Positions 17,230 to 25,087 are shown, counted from the first letter of the stretch. The stretch is 64,000 nt of DNA from Corynebacterium comes (GCF_009734405.1 NZ_CP046453.1:868001-932000); one strand, 5' to 3'. The notes: a model not told the origin generated them from the letters alone. Program-made: numbers and translations.

Positions 17230-18054
17230 TTAGCGGATCGGGGTCAGGGGATCGCCGAACTCGGCCCAGTCACGGTAGTCGTGGATGATCCAGAGCCGGG
17301 CATCCTCCTCCTCGACGATCTGCAGGAGCTTCCGGATGCTCTTCACGGCCTGTTCCGGATCGGTGTCGGTGGGGGCGGGAGCGAGCATGTCGACGGCCTC
17401 CCGGAGGTGGACCACATCAGCGGAAAGCACGACGTTCTGCCCGGGGAGACGGACCAGGACCGCCATCTGACCGGGGGTGTGGCCCGGAAGGTGGAGCAGT
17501 TCGACGGCACCGTCGCCGAAGAGGTCGTGGCGTTCTTCGGTGACCTCGGTCCAGTCGTAGTTCTGGACGTCAGCACCGAGGAAATCGCGTTCCATGACGA
17601 GGTGGGCGGACTCGGGGGTCGGGTTCTTGCCGTAATCCAACTCACCGGGACCGATGATGAACCTGGCGTTCGGGAACTGAAAGAGGCCACCGGCGTGGTC
17701 GGTGTGGAGGTGGGAGACGATCACGTGGGTGACATCCTCCGGGGTGTAACCGAGCTTGCGCAGCTGAGGCTCGATCGCCTGCTCCGGCTTGGAGACAATC
17801 ATGTCGGTCTCCGGGCGGTCGCCGAAAAGCAGCGCGGGATCCTCGCAGACACACGGGTGGAAACCGGTGTCCACCATGATCAGACCCTTGTCATGCTCGA
17901 TGAGGAAGGCGGGCAGCGGAATCTCCACAGGTCCTTCCGCGCCGACAACCATGTGTTCGGCCTGCATGGTCATGTTGGGGGAGTCCAAGCCGTAGAGGAC
18001 ATTGGCCGTCTTCTTTGCGACGCCGGTGGAGGTCCGGGGGATTGCGGAAGTCAT
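17230..18054 (-). CDS. Metallo-beta-lactamase-fold hydrolase (AHL/gamma-lactonase-like)
   Basis: 274 residues, no signal peptide. All seven expected zinc ligands can be placed: His115, His117, Asp119, His120 (HLHTDH), His192 (PGHTPGQ), Asp213 (SADVVH) and His258. This spacing and the GHTPGQ loop match the N-acyl-homoserine lactonase group (AiiA/AttM-like), which also contains general gamma-lactone hydrolases. No luxI or luxR gene is near, and the gene lies between a ferredoxin reductase (36 bases) and an SDR, so a catabolic lactone is a more natural substrate than a signal molecule. Confidence 0.9.
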   Translation of the reverse strand: MTSAIPRTSTGVAKKTANVLYGLDSPNMTMQAEHMVVGAEGPVEIPLPAFLIEHDKGLIMVDTGFHPCVCEDPALLFGDRPETDMIVSKPEQAIEPQLRKLGYTPEDVTHVIVSHLHTDHAGGLFQFPNARFIIGPGELDYGKNPTPESAHLVMERDFLGADVQNYDWTEVTEERHDLFGDGAVELLHLPGHTPGQMAVLVRLPGQNVVLSADVVHLREAVDMLAPAPTDTDPEQAVKSIRKLLQIVEEEDARLWIIHDYRDWAEFGDPLTPIR

Positions 18055-18090
18055 GGGGTGCTCCTTCTGTGGGGTAGGGGATTGAGCGGC

Positions 18091-19326
18091 TCAGGCCGCG
18101 GCGGAGATCGCTTTTTTGAGATGGTCACGGAGATCGAAGTCTTCTGCCTGCGCATGGTGCAGAGACAGGGGGATGTTCTCGGTGAACATCCGGCGGACGA
18201 TGTTCTGGTCCGCGGGTTGGTTGACTGATTCAGCCCCCACCAGTTCACCCTCACGGAAGGCCAGGACGGAGAACTTCTTCTTGTCCGGATCGCCGATCAC
18301 GGTGATGTCATCGTCCGGGTGGATGACTCCGGTCATCTGCAGGCGGTAACGCCCCTGCGTGGACCAGAACCAGGGGGTGACGGAGTACGGTTCCTGGACG
18401 CCCAGGATCTCCTGGGCGACATGTTTGCCCTGGTCTGTGGCATTCTGCACGGACTCCAGGCGCGTGCGGGTGTGTGCCGCGAGGAGCGGGAAGGACGCGC
18501 AGTCACCGATGGCGAAGATCCTGGGGTCGGAGGTACGCAGGTGCTGGTCGACGATGATGCCGTTGCCGATACGGAGTTCAGCCTCATCGGCGATCTCCAC
18601 GTTGGGCTGCACACCGATGCCCACGACGAAAAGATCTGCCTCATACCGTCGCCCGGTGGTTGAGATGACGGTGGTTGCCTGTCCGGAGGCGTCCTTCTCC
18701 AGGGATTCCAGTCCTTCACCAAAGCGCATGGTGATGCCGTGCTCGGCGTACCAGTTCTTGAACCTCTGGCTGGTGTAGGGGGTGACTGCGCGGCTCATGG
18801 GACGGTCCGCGAACTCCAGCACCGTGACTTCGCAGCCGTGCTTGAGTGCTGCGACGGCGAACTCCATGCCGATGAAGCCTGCACCCACCACAACGACACG
18901 TGAGCCTTCGCTGATCCGGGACTTGAGGGTGACCGCATCCTGGAGGGTCTTCAAAGTGTGGACGTTGGTGGCGTCGGCGCCTTCGCAGTTCAAGGTTCTG
19001 GGACGGGCGCCAGTGGCGATGACGAGATTCTCATAAGAGAAGGAGTTGTCGCCGGCGTGGACTGTGCACGACTCACGGTCGATGGAGGTGACGGTGGTTC
19101 CCCGCAGCAGGGTGATGTCGTTGTCTGTGTAGAAGCCCTCCTCCCTGATGGGGAGGGGAGCGGCCTCGAAGTCGACCTTCATGTAGTCCTTGGACAGAGG
19201 CGGTCGTTGGTAGGGGAGCTCCGGGGAGGAGTCGAGGATGGTGATTGGCTGCTGAAGGCCGCCGGCACGGAGGCTTTCTGCAACCTGTACCCCGCCGTGT
19301 CCGGCGCCGATGATTACGGTGCTCAC
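18091..19326 (-). CDS. FAD-dependent ferredoxin reductase (putidaredoxin/rhodocoxin reductase type)
   Basis: 411 residues. N-terminal FAD-binding GAGHGGVQ at about residues 7-14, the ATGARPR segment, a second nucleotide motif VVVGAGFIGMEFA for NAD(P)H, and the GDCA motif (IFAIGDCA) that contacts FAD. The C-terminal 90 residues match the reductase-C domain typical of oxygenase-coupled ferredoxin reductases. It should take electrons from NAD(P)H and pass them to the [2Fe-2S] ferredoxin at 13508 for the P450. It heads the minus-strand operon, under a promoter region with a TGTCGACA site. Confidence 0.94.
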   Translation of the reverse strand: MSTVIIGAGHGGVQVAESLRAGGLQQPITILDSSPELPYQRPPLSKDYMKVDFEAAPLPIREEGFYTDNDITLLRGTTVTSIDRESCTVHAGDNSFSYENLVIATGARPRTLNCEGADATNVHTLKTLQDAVTLKSRISEGSRVVVVGAGFIGMEFAVAALKHGCEVTVLEFADRPMSRAVTPYTSQRFKNWYAEHGITMRFGEGLESLEKDASGQATTVISTTGRRYEADLFVVGIGVQPNVEIADEAELRIGNGIIVDQHLRTSDPRIFAIGDCASFPLLAAHTRTRLESVQNATDQGKHVAQEILGVQEPYSVTPWFWSTQGRYRLQMTGVIHPDDDITVIGDPDKKKFSVLAFREGELVGAESVNQPADQNIVRRMFTENIPLSLHHAQAEDFDLRDHLKKAISAAA

Positions 19327-19372
19327 TGTCGGTCCCTTTCATTGTTGGCGCCAGTTCACTCAGATGGCATTC

Positions 19373-19380
19373 TGTCGACA
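19373..19380. promoter_or_regulatory. TGTCGACA operator candidate before the ferredoxin reductase operon
   Basis: A perfect 8-bp palindrome extended as TGTCGACACTA, 46 bases before the reductase start. It lies just downstream of the likely -10, a repressor position. It shares GTCGACACT with the two sites of the SDR operon. Confidence 0.6.
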
Positions 19381-19393
19381 CTATGCGAATGTG

Positions 19394-19425
19394 ATAATAG
19401 TGTGTCATCGCACACAGTTTGTCAA
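19394..19425 (-). promoter_or_regulatory. Possible promoter of the reductase operon
   Basis: On the minus strand TTGACA (19425-19420) is followed by TATTAT (19399-19394) after 20 bases, or by CACTAT after 17. The -35 is ideal; the spacing of the best -10 is long, so the exact hexamer is uncertain. Confidence 0.4.
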
Positions 19426-19429
19426 GTGT

Positions 19430-19925
19430 TGTGATCCAGGTTGCTGCATGTTCCTATTGCAGGTGGTCTTAAGGGGTGTGGCCGCCTCAATTTCGGCCTG
19501 GCGGCGCGGAGTTCTCGGGGCTCTGTAGCTGGCGAGACGCCTGGACAGGTGTCCAAGTGTGTTCAGTACGGGGTGGGGTGCAGGGCAGTGGATCCCCGCA
19601 GTGTGATCAAGCTGAAGGCGTCGGACCGGGTGATCTTCCTTCTGGCGGCCCGGGTGTGCGCCCCTGCACGACGGCCGTGACCGGCGGGCACGGTTCCGCC
19701 GGGGTGGAAGGGTGGGATATCGCCGGGCTGGTGATCCGTGACGCCGCACCGGGTAGTGCGCTGCACGGTCCAGTCTGCCGCGCCGAGGTAGGCCGAACTC
19801 GGGCGGGTTCGGCCGGCGCTGCCTGCAATTTTTGCTCATGCGCCAGTGACCAACGGTTTTCCGACGTGTCTGAATGTTGCTGCGGGTCAGTCCAACTGAC
19901 TTCCGGCGGAACGAAAGAACTGATG
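19430..19925. other. Non-coding stretch upstream of the reductase operon
   Basis: About 500 bases without a convincing gene. One plus-strand frame contains a segment ending KLKASDRVIFLLAARV, vaguely like the start of some IS481/IS3-type integrases, but stops follow and no start signal is seen. If it is a transposase remnant, it would mark a past insertion. Otherwise nothing recognisable is present. Confidence 0.3.
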
Positions 19926-20987
19926 TCAGGGTTTCCTGAACAACCCGATGATGCGGGGGATCGAGGATGCGGCAAAAAGGATGAGAATCATCCGAATGAG
20001 CTGGATGGTCACGACTGCCGGACTGGTTCCGGTTTCACTGGAGATGGCGAGCACGGTGTCCATCGCGCCGGGGCTGGTGGCGAGGTAGGCGTCAAAATAG
20101 GTGATACCGACCCACCGGGAGATGGGAAAGGCCAGTAACGCGCAGCTCACGATCAGCATGAAGATGAAGATGAGGATTGCCGGAAGCTGAACGGCGAAGT
20201 GCTTCAGGGAGTCTCTGGACATGGTTCCGCCACAGAGCCAGCCAATGGACAGGAACGCGATCACCCGGAGGGGTTCGGGCGGATTCATGTTGATCTCCAC
20301 CGGCAGCACCGCCAACAACAGGATGGTGATGAGCAGGGGGCCGAGGACCGAGGGGACGGGCAGGCGGCCCCGTTTGGCCAGCAGGCCCCCGACCAGTGCC
20401 ACCAGCACGATAAGAGCAATCATCCACCAGGTCTGATCCACAGTGGAATCCGTTACCCGGGTGGCCTGCTGCTGCTCTCGGGGCAGCAGGCCTGTGACCA
20501 CGGGGAGGGAAACTGCGACGGCCAGCAGTCGCAGGTACTGGGTCAGGGACACGAATCGGATATCAGCACCGATCTCCTTCGCGATGGCGGGCATGAAGGC
20601 AGCGCCGCCGGCCAGCATCGAGATCATCCCGGTCTCTTTTGACACCCTCTTCTGGAACCGCGAGAGCAGATAACCTGTGACCAGGCCGATGATGATGGTG
20701 AACAGAGCCACCGCAAGGCTGGGCAGGATATACCCGAGGAGGTTCTCCAGTGTCTCATCGAACAACGGGACCGCAGCGAGAACCGCGACGATACCCGCGC
20801 CGAATGAGTAGAGCATCTTGTTCACCCGAAATTCGGAACTGCTGATCAGTGCGGAAGCACCCGCAGACAGGATGCCCGCGAGGATCCAGGACGCCGGAAC
20901 ATTCAGTTCGGTGAACCCCCACCCCATGACCAGGGAAAGGGGAATCACGATCATCCAACGCAGATCCAACCGGTTTCCGGATGTCAT
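19926..20987 (-). CDS. AbrB family integral membrane protein (COG3180 type)
   Basis: 353 residues, with about 10 hydrophobic helices arranged as two similar halves, each with a helix pair ending in a glycine-rich GTMSRDSLK or GAxFMP-like segment. Proteins of this type have been labelled 'putative ammonia monooxygenase' or 'AbrB', but show no cofactor motif and are best seen as transporters of unknown substrate. The start ATG has GAGGAGG upstream. It lies between the reductase operon and the TRAP genes on the minus strand, so it may export or import an intermediate of the pathway. Confidence 0.85.
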   Translation of the reverse strand: MTSGNRLDLRWMIVIPLSLVMGWGFTELNVPASWILAGILSAGASALISSSEFRVNKMLYSFGAGIVAVLAAVPLFDETLENLLGYILPSLAVALFTIIIGLVTGYLLSRFQKRVSKETGMISMLAGGAAFMPAIAKEIGADIRFVSLTQYLRLLAVAVSLPVVTGLLPREQQQATRVTDSTVDQTWWMIALIVLVALVGGLLAKRGRLPVPSVLGPLLITILLLAVLPVEINMNPPEPLRVIAFLSIGWLCGGTMSRDSLKHFAVQLPAILIFIFMLIVSCALLAFPISRWVGITYFDAYLATSPGAMDTVLAISSETGTSPAVVTIQLIRMILILFAASSIPRIIGLFRKP

Positions 20988-21067
20988 CTACGGCCTCCTC
21001 GATTATCAGTCACACCTGAACGAATTACCTCTGCTGCTGGCTCGATGTGAACCACACATACGAAAGC

Positions 21068-21098
21068 GAAGAATCCGACCATGGGGGTCGGACTCTTC
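21068..21098 (-). terminator. Terminator of the TRAP operon
   Basis: A 13-bp stem (21068-21080 with 21086-21098, one G-T pair) closes a 5-base loop, 23 bases after the DctM stop. On the minus strand GCTTTCG follows. It separates the TRAP operon from the AbrB gene. Confidence 0.7.
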
Positions 21099-21120
21099 GG
21101 GCATTCGTAGACGAGCTCCG

Positions 21121-22644
21121 TTAAGCAGCGGCGTTGCCGCTGGTGACAAGCCAGGTGGCCAACTCGGGGAAGAGCATCAGCAGGCCGATGACCAGCAGTG
21201 CGAGCGGGACGCCCAGCAACGCGGCGCTAAACACATTGCCCAGCGTGATCCGCTGGCCCAGATTGACATCCGGATTCTGGGAAATCTTGTGGACGAGGAA
21301 GACAAGCACACCCACCGGCGGGGTCAGCATTCCGATCTCTGCCGCCAACACGGTCAGGACACCGAACCAGACCAGATCCACGTCCAACGCATTCAGGGTG
21401 GGCAACATGACCGGAACACTGAGCAACATCAGGGAGATCGGATCCATGAACATGCCCAGGATGATCATGAGGACGAGTGCAGCGAGAACAAACTGCGTTG
21501 CAGACAGGCCCATCGAATCGATCCACCCGGTGAACAGGAACGGGACACCGCTCAGTGCGAGCATACGGGTGACAAATGCCGCGCCGATCAGGAGGAAGAA
21601 CACGCCGCCGGTGGCGTACACGGTTCCGGCGAGTGCGCTTCCGATGGTGGAGAAGAATTCGCGGCCCTTGTAGAGGAGGGTGATGAGCATGGCGCCGATG
21701 CAGCCGATGGCAGCGGCCTCGGTGGCGGTGAAGAAGCCGCCGTACATGCCGCCGAGGATGACAGTGACCAGAACGGGCAGCGGCCAGACCTGACCGAGTG
21801 ATGCCCAACGTGCCTTCCATCCCACCGCCGGCAGCTTCTCGCCGGCGATGGACGGGAAGATCATCGCGAGGGTGATGATAGCTATGTTGACCACCAGCGC
21901 AAGCAGGATTCCCGGGACGACACCGGCGAGCAGCTGCGGCCCGACCGGGAGGTTGGCGATACCGGCGTAGACCACCAGCAGCAGGCTCGGCGGAATCAAC
22001 TGGCCCGGGAGACCGGCCATGATCACAGAACCCAGCGCGAGTCGCCTGTCATAGCCCGACTTGAGCATCTCCGGGATTCCGATGCGACTGATCGCGTAGG
22101 CGATGCCGATGGTCGAACCACTGGCAGCGGCGAGGCCGGCACCGGCCATGTTCGTGGTGACCGCCAGGCCACCCGGCAGCCAGTTCAACCATGCACGGGC
22201 GGCGTCGAAGATGCGGGTGGTGGCTCCGCTCTTCCACAGCAGAAGGCCCATGAAGATGAACATCGGGATCACGGACAGGGACCAGCTGGCGGCATTGGCA
22301 GCCGGCAGATCCACCAGGCTCCGCTCCACCACGGAGGTTCCGCTGATGCGCCAGATACCCATGAGCCCCGCGATACCCATGGCGACGGCAATGGGAACCC
22401 GCCAGGCCATCAGGGTGAGGAGCAGTACCAGACACACAAGTGCCACCTGGAGTTTGGTGGTCAGTGCACCGGAGAAGATCAGACCGATCTCACCGATCAG
22501 GATCGCCGCCATGACGGTGAGGGCGATGGCGGTGGGCTTGCCGGACTTCCGGGTCATGCCGGGCAGCGCCGGGGACGTGACAGTCCTGTTTTCCTGGCGT
22601 ATTTCCGGGGAGTTTTTTTCCACGGCTTTCACTGCTGATGTCAT
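21121..22644 (-). CDS. dctM: TRAP transporter large permease (DctM)
   Basis: 507 residues with about 12-13 hydrophobic helices; the large membrane subunit of a sodium-driven tripartite ATP-independent periplasmic transporter. The DctM hallmark stretches are visible: ALASGSTIGIAYAISRIGIPEMLKSGY-like first repeat (read as AAASGSTIGIA...EMLKSGYD) and GGVFFLLIGA...TPPVGVLVF near the end. N-terminal 40 residues are a polar extension. The start overlaps the DctQ stop by 4 bases (ATGA). The subunit set suggests uptake of a carboxylate. Confidence 0.95.
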   Translation of the reverse strand: MTSAVKAVEKNSPEIRQENRTVTSPALPGMTRKSGKPTAIALTVMAAILIGEIGLIFSGALTTKLQVALVCLVLLLTLMAWRVPIAVAMGIAGLMGIWRISGTSVVERSLVDLPAANAASWSLSVIPMFIFMGLLLWKSGATTRIFDAARAWLNWLPGGLAVTTNMAGAGLAAASGSTIGIAYAISRIGIPEMLKSGYDRRLALGSVIMAGLPGQLIPPSLLLVVYAGIANLPVGPQLLAGVVPGILLALVVNIAIITLAMIFPSIAGEKLPAVGWKARWASLGQVWPLPVLVTVILGGMYGGFFTATEAAAIGCIGAMLITLLYKGREFFSTIGSALAGTVYATGGVFFLLIGAAFVTRMLALSGVPFLFTGWIDSMGLSATQFVLAALVLMIILGMFMDPISLMLLSVPVMLPTLNALDVDLVWFGVLTVLAAEIGMLTPPVGVLVFLVHKISQNPDVNLGQRITLGNVFSAALLGVPLALLVIGLLMLFPELATWLVTSGNAAA

Positions 22645-23300
22645 TTGGCCACGGTCCTTTCAGGTGCACGTAAGTTGTCGGTGCCCTCTGACACCATGAT
22701 GTTCTGGTTCTCCAGATCGGCGAGAACATCCGCTTCCTCGCCGACGGCTTCCTGCTCGGCGGAAAGGACTGCATCCCTGTTGATGAGGAGCTGGAGGATG
22801 TGGGCGACGATCACCAGGAGGAAGGCGAGGCAGGCGAGAGGAACGGCGAAACGGGGAGGCCAAACGGTGATGCCGGTCGAGGAGTCATATTCACCGACCG
22901 CCATCTGCTCCAGGGCATTGGTGAAACCCGACCAGCCGATCAGCGACACGAAGATCCCGGTGAAGCACAGGGCCACAATGGCCATGATCTGCCTGCCCCA
23001 GGGGTTCAGCCGCTCATAGACGATGGGGAGATCCGTGTGCTCGCCGTAATGCTGGGCCGCGGCCAGGCCGAAGAACACGAGGGGAAGCATCCACCAGAAG
23101 GATACGAACTGATTAGTGCCCTGGATCGGCGTGTTCATACCGAAACGCATGGCCACGTCCAGGAACACATTCACCACCATGCCCAGTGCGGCGGCCGCGC
23201 CCAGGAAGATGGAGAGCCGGATCAGGATCTTGACCGCAAGATCGAGGCCGCGGATGAGTGCGCTGGACTTCTCCGCCTGAATGTTGTGAGTGGTACTCAT
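22641..23300 (-). CDS. dctQ: TRAP transporter small permease (DctQ)
   Basis: 219 residues with four predicted membrane helices (near 28-50, 70-85, 107-128 and 150-170). The central TNQFVSFWWMLPLVFFGLAAAQHYGEHT segment, with its aromatic and HxGEH pattern, is typical of DctQ. It joins the binding protein to the large permease at the membrane. A polar tail of about 45 residues follows the last helix. The gene is 26 bases after dctP and overlaps dctM by 4 bases. Confidence 0.93.
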   Translation of the reverse strand: MSTTHNIQAEKSSALIRGLDLAVKILIRLSIFLGAAAALGMVVNVFLDVAMRFGMNTPIQGTNQFVSFWWMLPLVFFGLAAAQHYGEHTDLPIVYERLNPWGRQIMAIVALCFTGIFVSLIGWSGFTNALEQMAVGEYDSSTGITVWPPRFAVPLACLAFLLVIVAHILQLLINRDAVLSAEQEAVGEEADVLADLENQNIMVSEGTDNLRAPERTVAK

Positions 23301-23326
23301 GTCAATCCTTCTCAGTGGTGGCCGGG

Positions 23327-24589
23327 TTAGGAGAGGTTGGTGAAGATCTCTTCATCGAGCTTGTCGGCCCACGGCTGGAGATCCACGGAGCCATCCCCCA
23401 GTTCGGTGGCCCACTCCTGGTGGTTGGCATGTCCACCGTCGTATCCCAGGTCCTCCACAATGCCCACCCACTTCTCACGGAGCTGCTCGTACTCGGTAAC
23501 TGCAGCCTCGGAGTCGGAGACGACCGCCGGAGGGTTGTCAATCATGTCCTGGCGGACACCGTCGAAATGGGTATCCAGCGCCTGCTGGAGATCCTCCCCC
23601 GGTGCGTGGTAGTTGAGGGACATGGCATCCTGCTCCTGGTGGAAACGCTTCTGCTCATCGAAATAGCCGGTGTAGTAGATCTTGAGGAACTCCGCACGGT
23701 TGTCATCGAACGCCGCCTTCTGCTCCGGCGTGAGGGAATCCATGAAGTCGTTGGAGGATGCCAGGGAGATGGAGCTCCAACCGGGAAAGTCGACCTTGGT
23801 GAAGTTCTTTCCGATCTCCCAGAGTCCGAGGCCGGTCATGTCCGGTTCTGCTCCGACGAAGCAGTCGACCACGCCGCGCTCGAAGCCTTCGTAGATCTCA
23901 GCGCCGGACAGGGTTACCGGGGTCATGCCCAGTGCGGTCACGGCTTCGGAGTAGAGCTCGCCGCCCACACGGACACGCTTGCCCCGGGCGTCGGCGAGGG
24001 AAGTGACGGGATCCTTGCACAGGAGCTGATAGTTGTCATGGTTCTGGAAACGGGGGATCAGTGGGTAGATGCCCTGGCCCTCCAGTTCCTCCGACACTTC
24101 CGGGTGGCTGTAGGACCACTCGATGGCCGCGGCAGCGTTGGCGAGCAGGCCGACGACGGGACGCTCATCACCGCCATAACCGAGCTGCGAGGCCCAGGCA
24201 TCAATCGGGAACGAGGCCGGGGTGTACGCCATGCCCAGGTAACCCAGATCGATGACCCCGCCGGTGAGGCTCGTGGCCACTTCCGGCTGCTTGACCAGTG
24301 CATCTGCGAAGTAGTGCTCGAAGGTCAGCTCACCATCAGAGGATTCGGTGACCACATCACCGAACTGGGTCATCGCCGTACTCATCATGTGATCGGGGCC
24401 GTAGGGCGGATTCGCTTTGACGATCACGTTATCCCCGGAGTTGGCAGTGTCGGCACTCGCCGATTCTCCTGTCGACATTCCCCCACCGCAAGCTGTGAGC
24501 GTCAACGCGGAAACGGTCAGGATGGCGGTAGTGGAGAGCAGTTTACGGGCGAAACTGCTGGAAGGGCGACTTTTGGAATCGACGCGCAT
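23327..24589 (-). CDS. dctP: TRAP transporter substrate-binding lipoprotein (DctP)
   Basis: 420 residues. A signal peptide (basic MRVDSKSR, hydrophobic core about 18-32) ends in the lipobox LTAC with Cys34, so the protein is anchored outside the membrane, as expected in a Gram-positive. The mature part follows the DctP fold, with a VRVGGELYSEAVTALGMTPV segment (read in pieces: RVRVGGELYSE, GMTPVTLSG) that places the substrate-carboxylate arginine in the usual strand. ATG 24589 is chosen over upstream starts because AGAGGAAG precedes it and the signal peptide begins here. First gene of the TRAP operon, under a -10 overlapped by a TGTCGACA site. Confidence 0.94.
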   Translation of the reverse strand: MRVDSKSRPSSSFARKLLSTTAILTVSALTLTACGGGMSTGESASADTANSGDNVIVKANPPYGPDHMMSTAMTQFGDVVTESSDGELTFEHYFADALVKQPEVATSLTGGVIDLGYLGMAYTPASFPIDAWASQLGYGGDERPVVGLLANAAAAIEWSYSHPEVSEELEGQGIYPLIPRFQNHDNYQLLCKDPVTSLADARGKRVRVGGELYSEAVTALGMTPVTLSGAEIYEGFERGVVDCFVGAEPDMTGLGLWEIGKNFTKVDFPGWSSISLASSNDFMDSLTPEQKAAFDDNRAEFLKIYYTGYFDEQKRFHQEQDAMSLNYHAPGEDLQQALDTHFDGVRQDMIDNPPAVVSDSEAAVTEYEQLREKWVGIVEDLGYDGGHANHQEWATELGDGSVDLQPWADKLDEEIFTNLS

Positions 24590-24629
24590 GAGTTCTTCCT
24601 CTTGGGGTTGATGGGGTGAAGCTTGGTTG

Positions 24630-24637
24630 TGTCGACA
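24630..24637. promoter_or_regulatory. TGTCGACA operator candidate overlapping the TRAP -10
   Basis: The palindrome touches the -10 hexamer of the TRAP promoter (24642-24637), so a bound repressor would block RNA polymerase. An extra inverted repeat CAAGTG/CACTTG (24663-24668 and 24677-24682) flanks the -35 and resembles CACTTGAC next to the sites at 8864 and 19421. Confidence 0.6.
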
Positions 24638-24665
24638 GTTTACGATTGTGACCCCGTTCACGCAA
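24637..24665 (-). promoter_or_regulatory. Predicted sigma-A promoter of the TRAP operon
   Basis: On the minus strand TTGCGT (24665-24660) and TAAACT (24642-24637) are spaced by exactly 17 bases. Transcription would start near 24630, about 40 bases before the dctP ATG. Confidence 0.55.
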
Positions 24666-24689
24666 GTGCTTAAGGTCACTTGTCGAGGA

Positions 24690-25051
24690 CTTTTGTTAGC
24701 AACATCTCTTGCGCTCTTCTCCCTGTGGGGCAATGCACCTCTCCCTTGGATGGGTGTGCCCGGGGCGTGGTTGATGGCCGACGAAGAGGGCTATGTGTGA
24801 AGGTGCAGCTTGTCCGGCTTTTCTGCATAGTTGGCGTGGCCGGAAAGTCCACGGGGACGAGGGCGGGTGGGATTTGCGGAGGCAACTTCAATCTCCGTTG
24901 AACGGCGACTGAAGCGCCGCCGGAGTGGGCGCGGTTGGGCTGCGCCCCGAGTTCGGGGGTGGGGCGGGGGAGGGCAACTGTCCACACTCGTCATGCGGTG
25001 AAAGCAGGTGGCCTACGCCTGCCAGTATCGGGTGTCCCTGGTGAAGACACG
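24690..25051. other. Non-coding stretch between the TRAP promoter and the glpX terminator
   Basis: About 360 bases. Short open frames on both strands have no ribosome site and arginine/proline-rich translations typical of GC-rich noise. Nothing recognisable is seen. The stretch marks the junction between the accessory catabolic region and the conserved glpX-xseAB-ispH segment. Confidence 0.4.
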
Positions 25052-25087
25052 AAAAAACCGCCCGGTCTCCAGATGGAGGCGGGGCGG
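25052..25087 (-). terminator. Rho-independent terminator of glpX
   Basis: CCGCCC (25058-25063) pairs with GGGCGG (25082-25087) and six T residues follow on the minus strand (25057-25052). It lies 34 bases after the glpX stop. Confidence 0.85.

Noticed and set aside
17230..18054. Quorum-quenching or quorum-sensing system
   Set aside because: No LuxI/LuxR-type genes are present and corynebacteria are not known to use acyl-homoserine lactones; the operon context is catabolic.
19441..19680. Possible integrase remnant with the segment KASDRVIFLLAARV
   Set aside because: Too short and too weak to call a pseudogene; no start, no catalytic residues. Kept only as a note in the gap feature.
19926..20987. 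Ammonia monooxygenase
   Set aside because: The label is a historical misannotation of AbrB-type membrane proteins; no Amo subunit motif is present.
24470..24477. TGTCGACA inside the dctP coding region
   Set aside because: It lies in coding sequence just after the lipobox region, and can be explained by codon use; not counted as an operator.
24680..24901. Short plus-strand open frame after the TRAP promoter
   Set aside because: No ribosome site, arginine-rich translation and no conserved motif.
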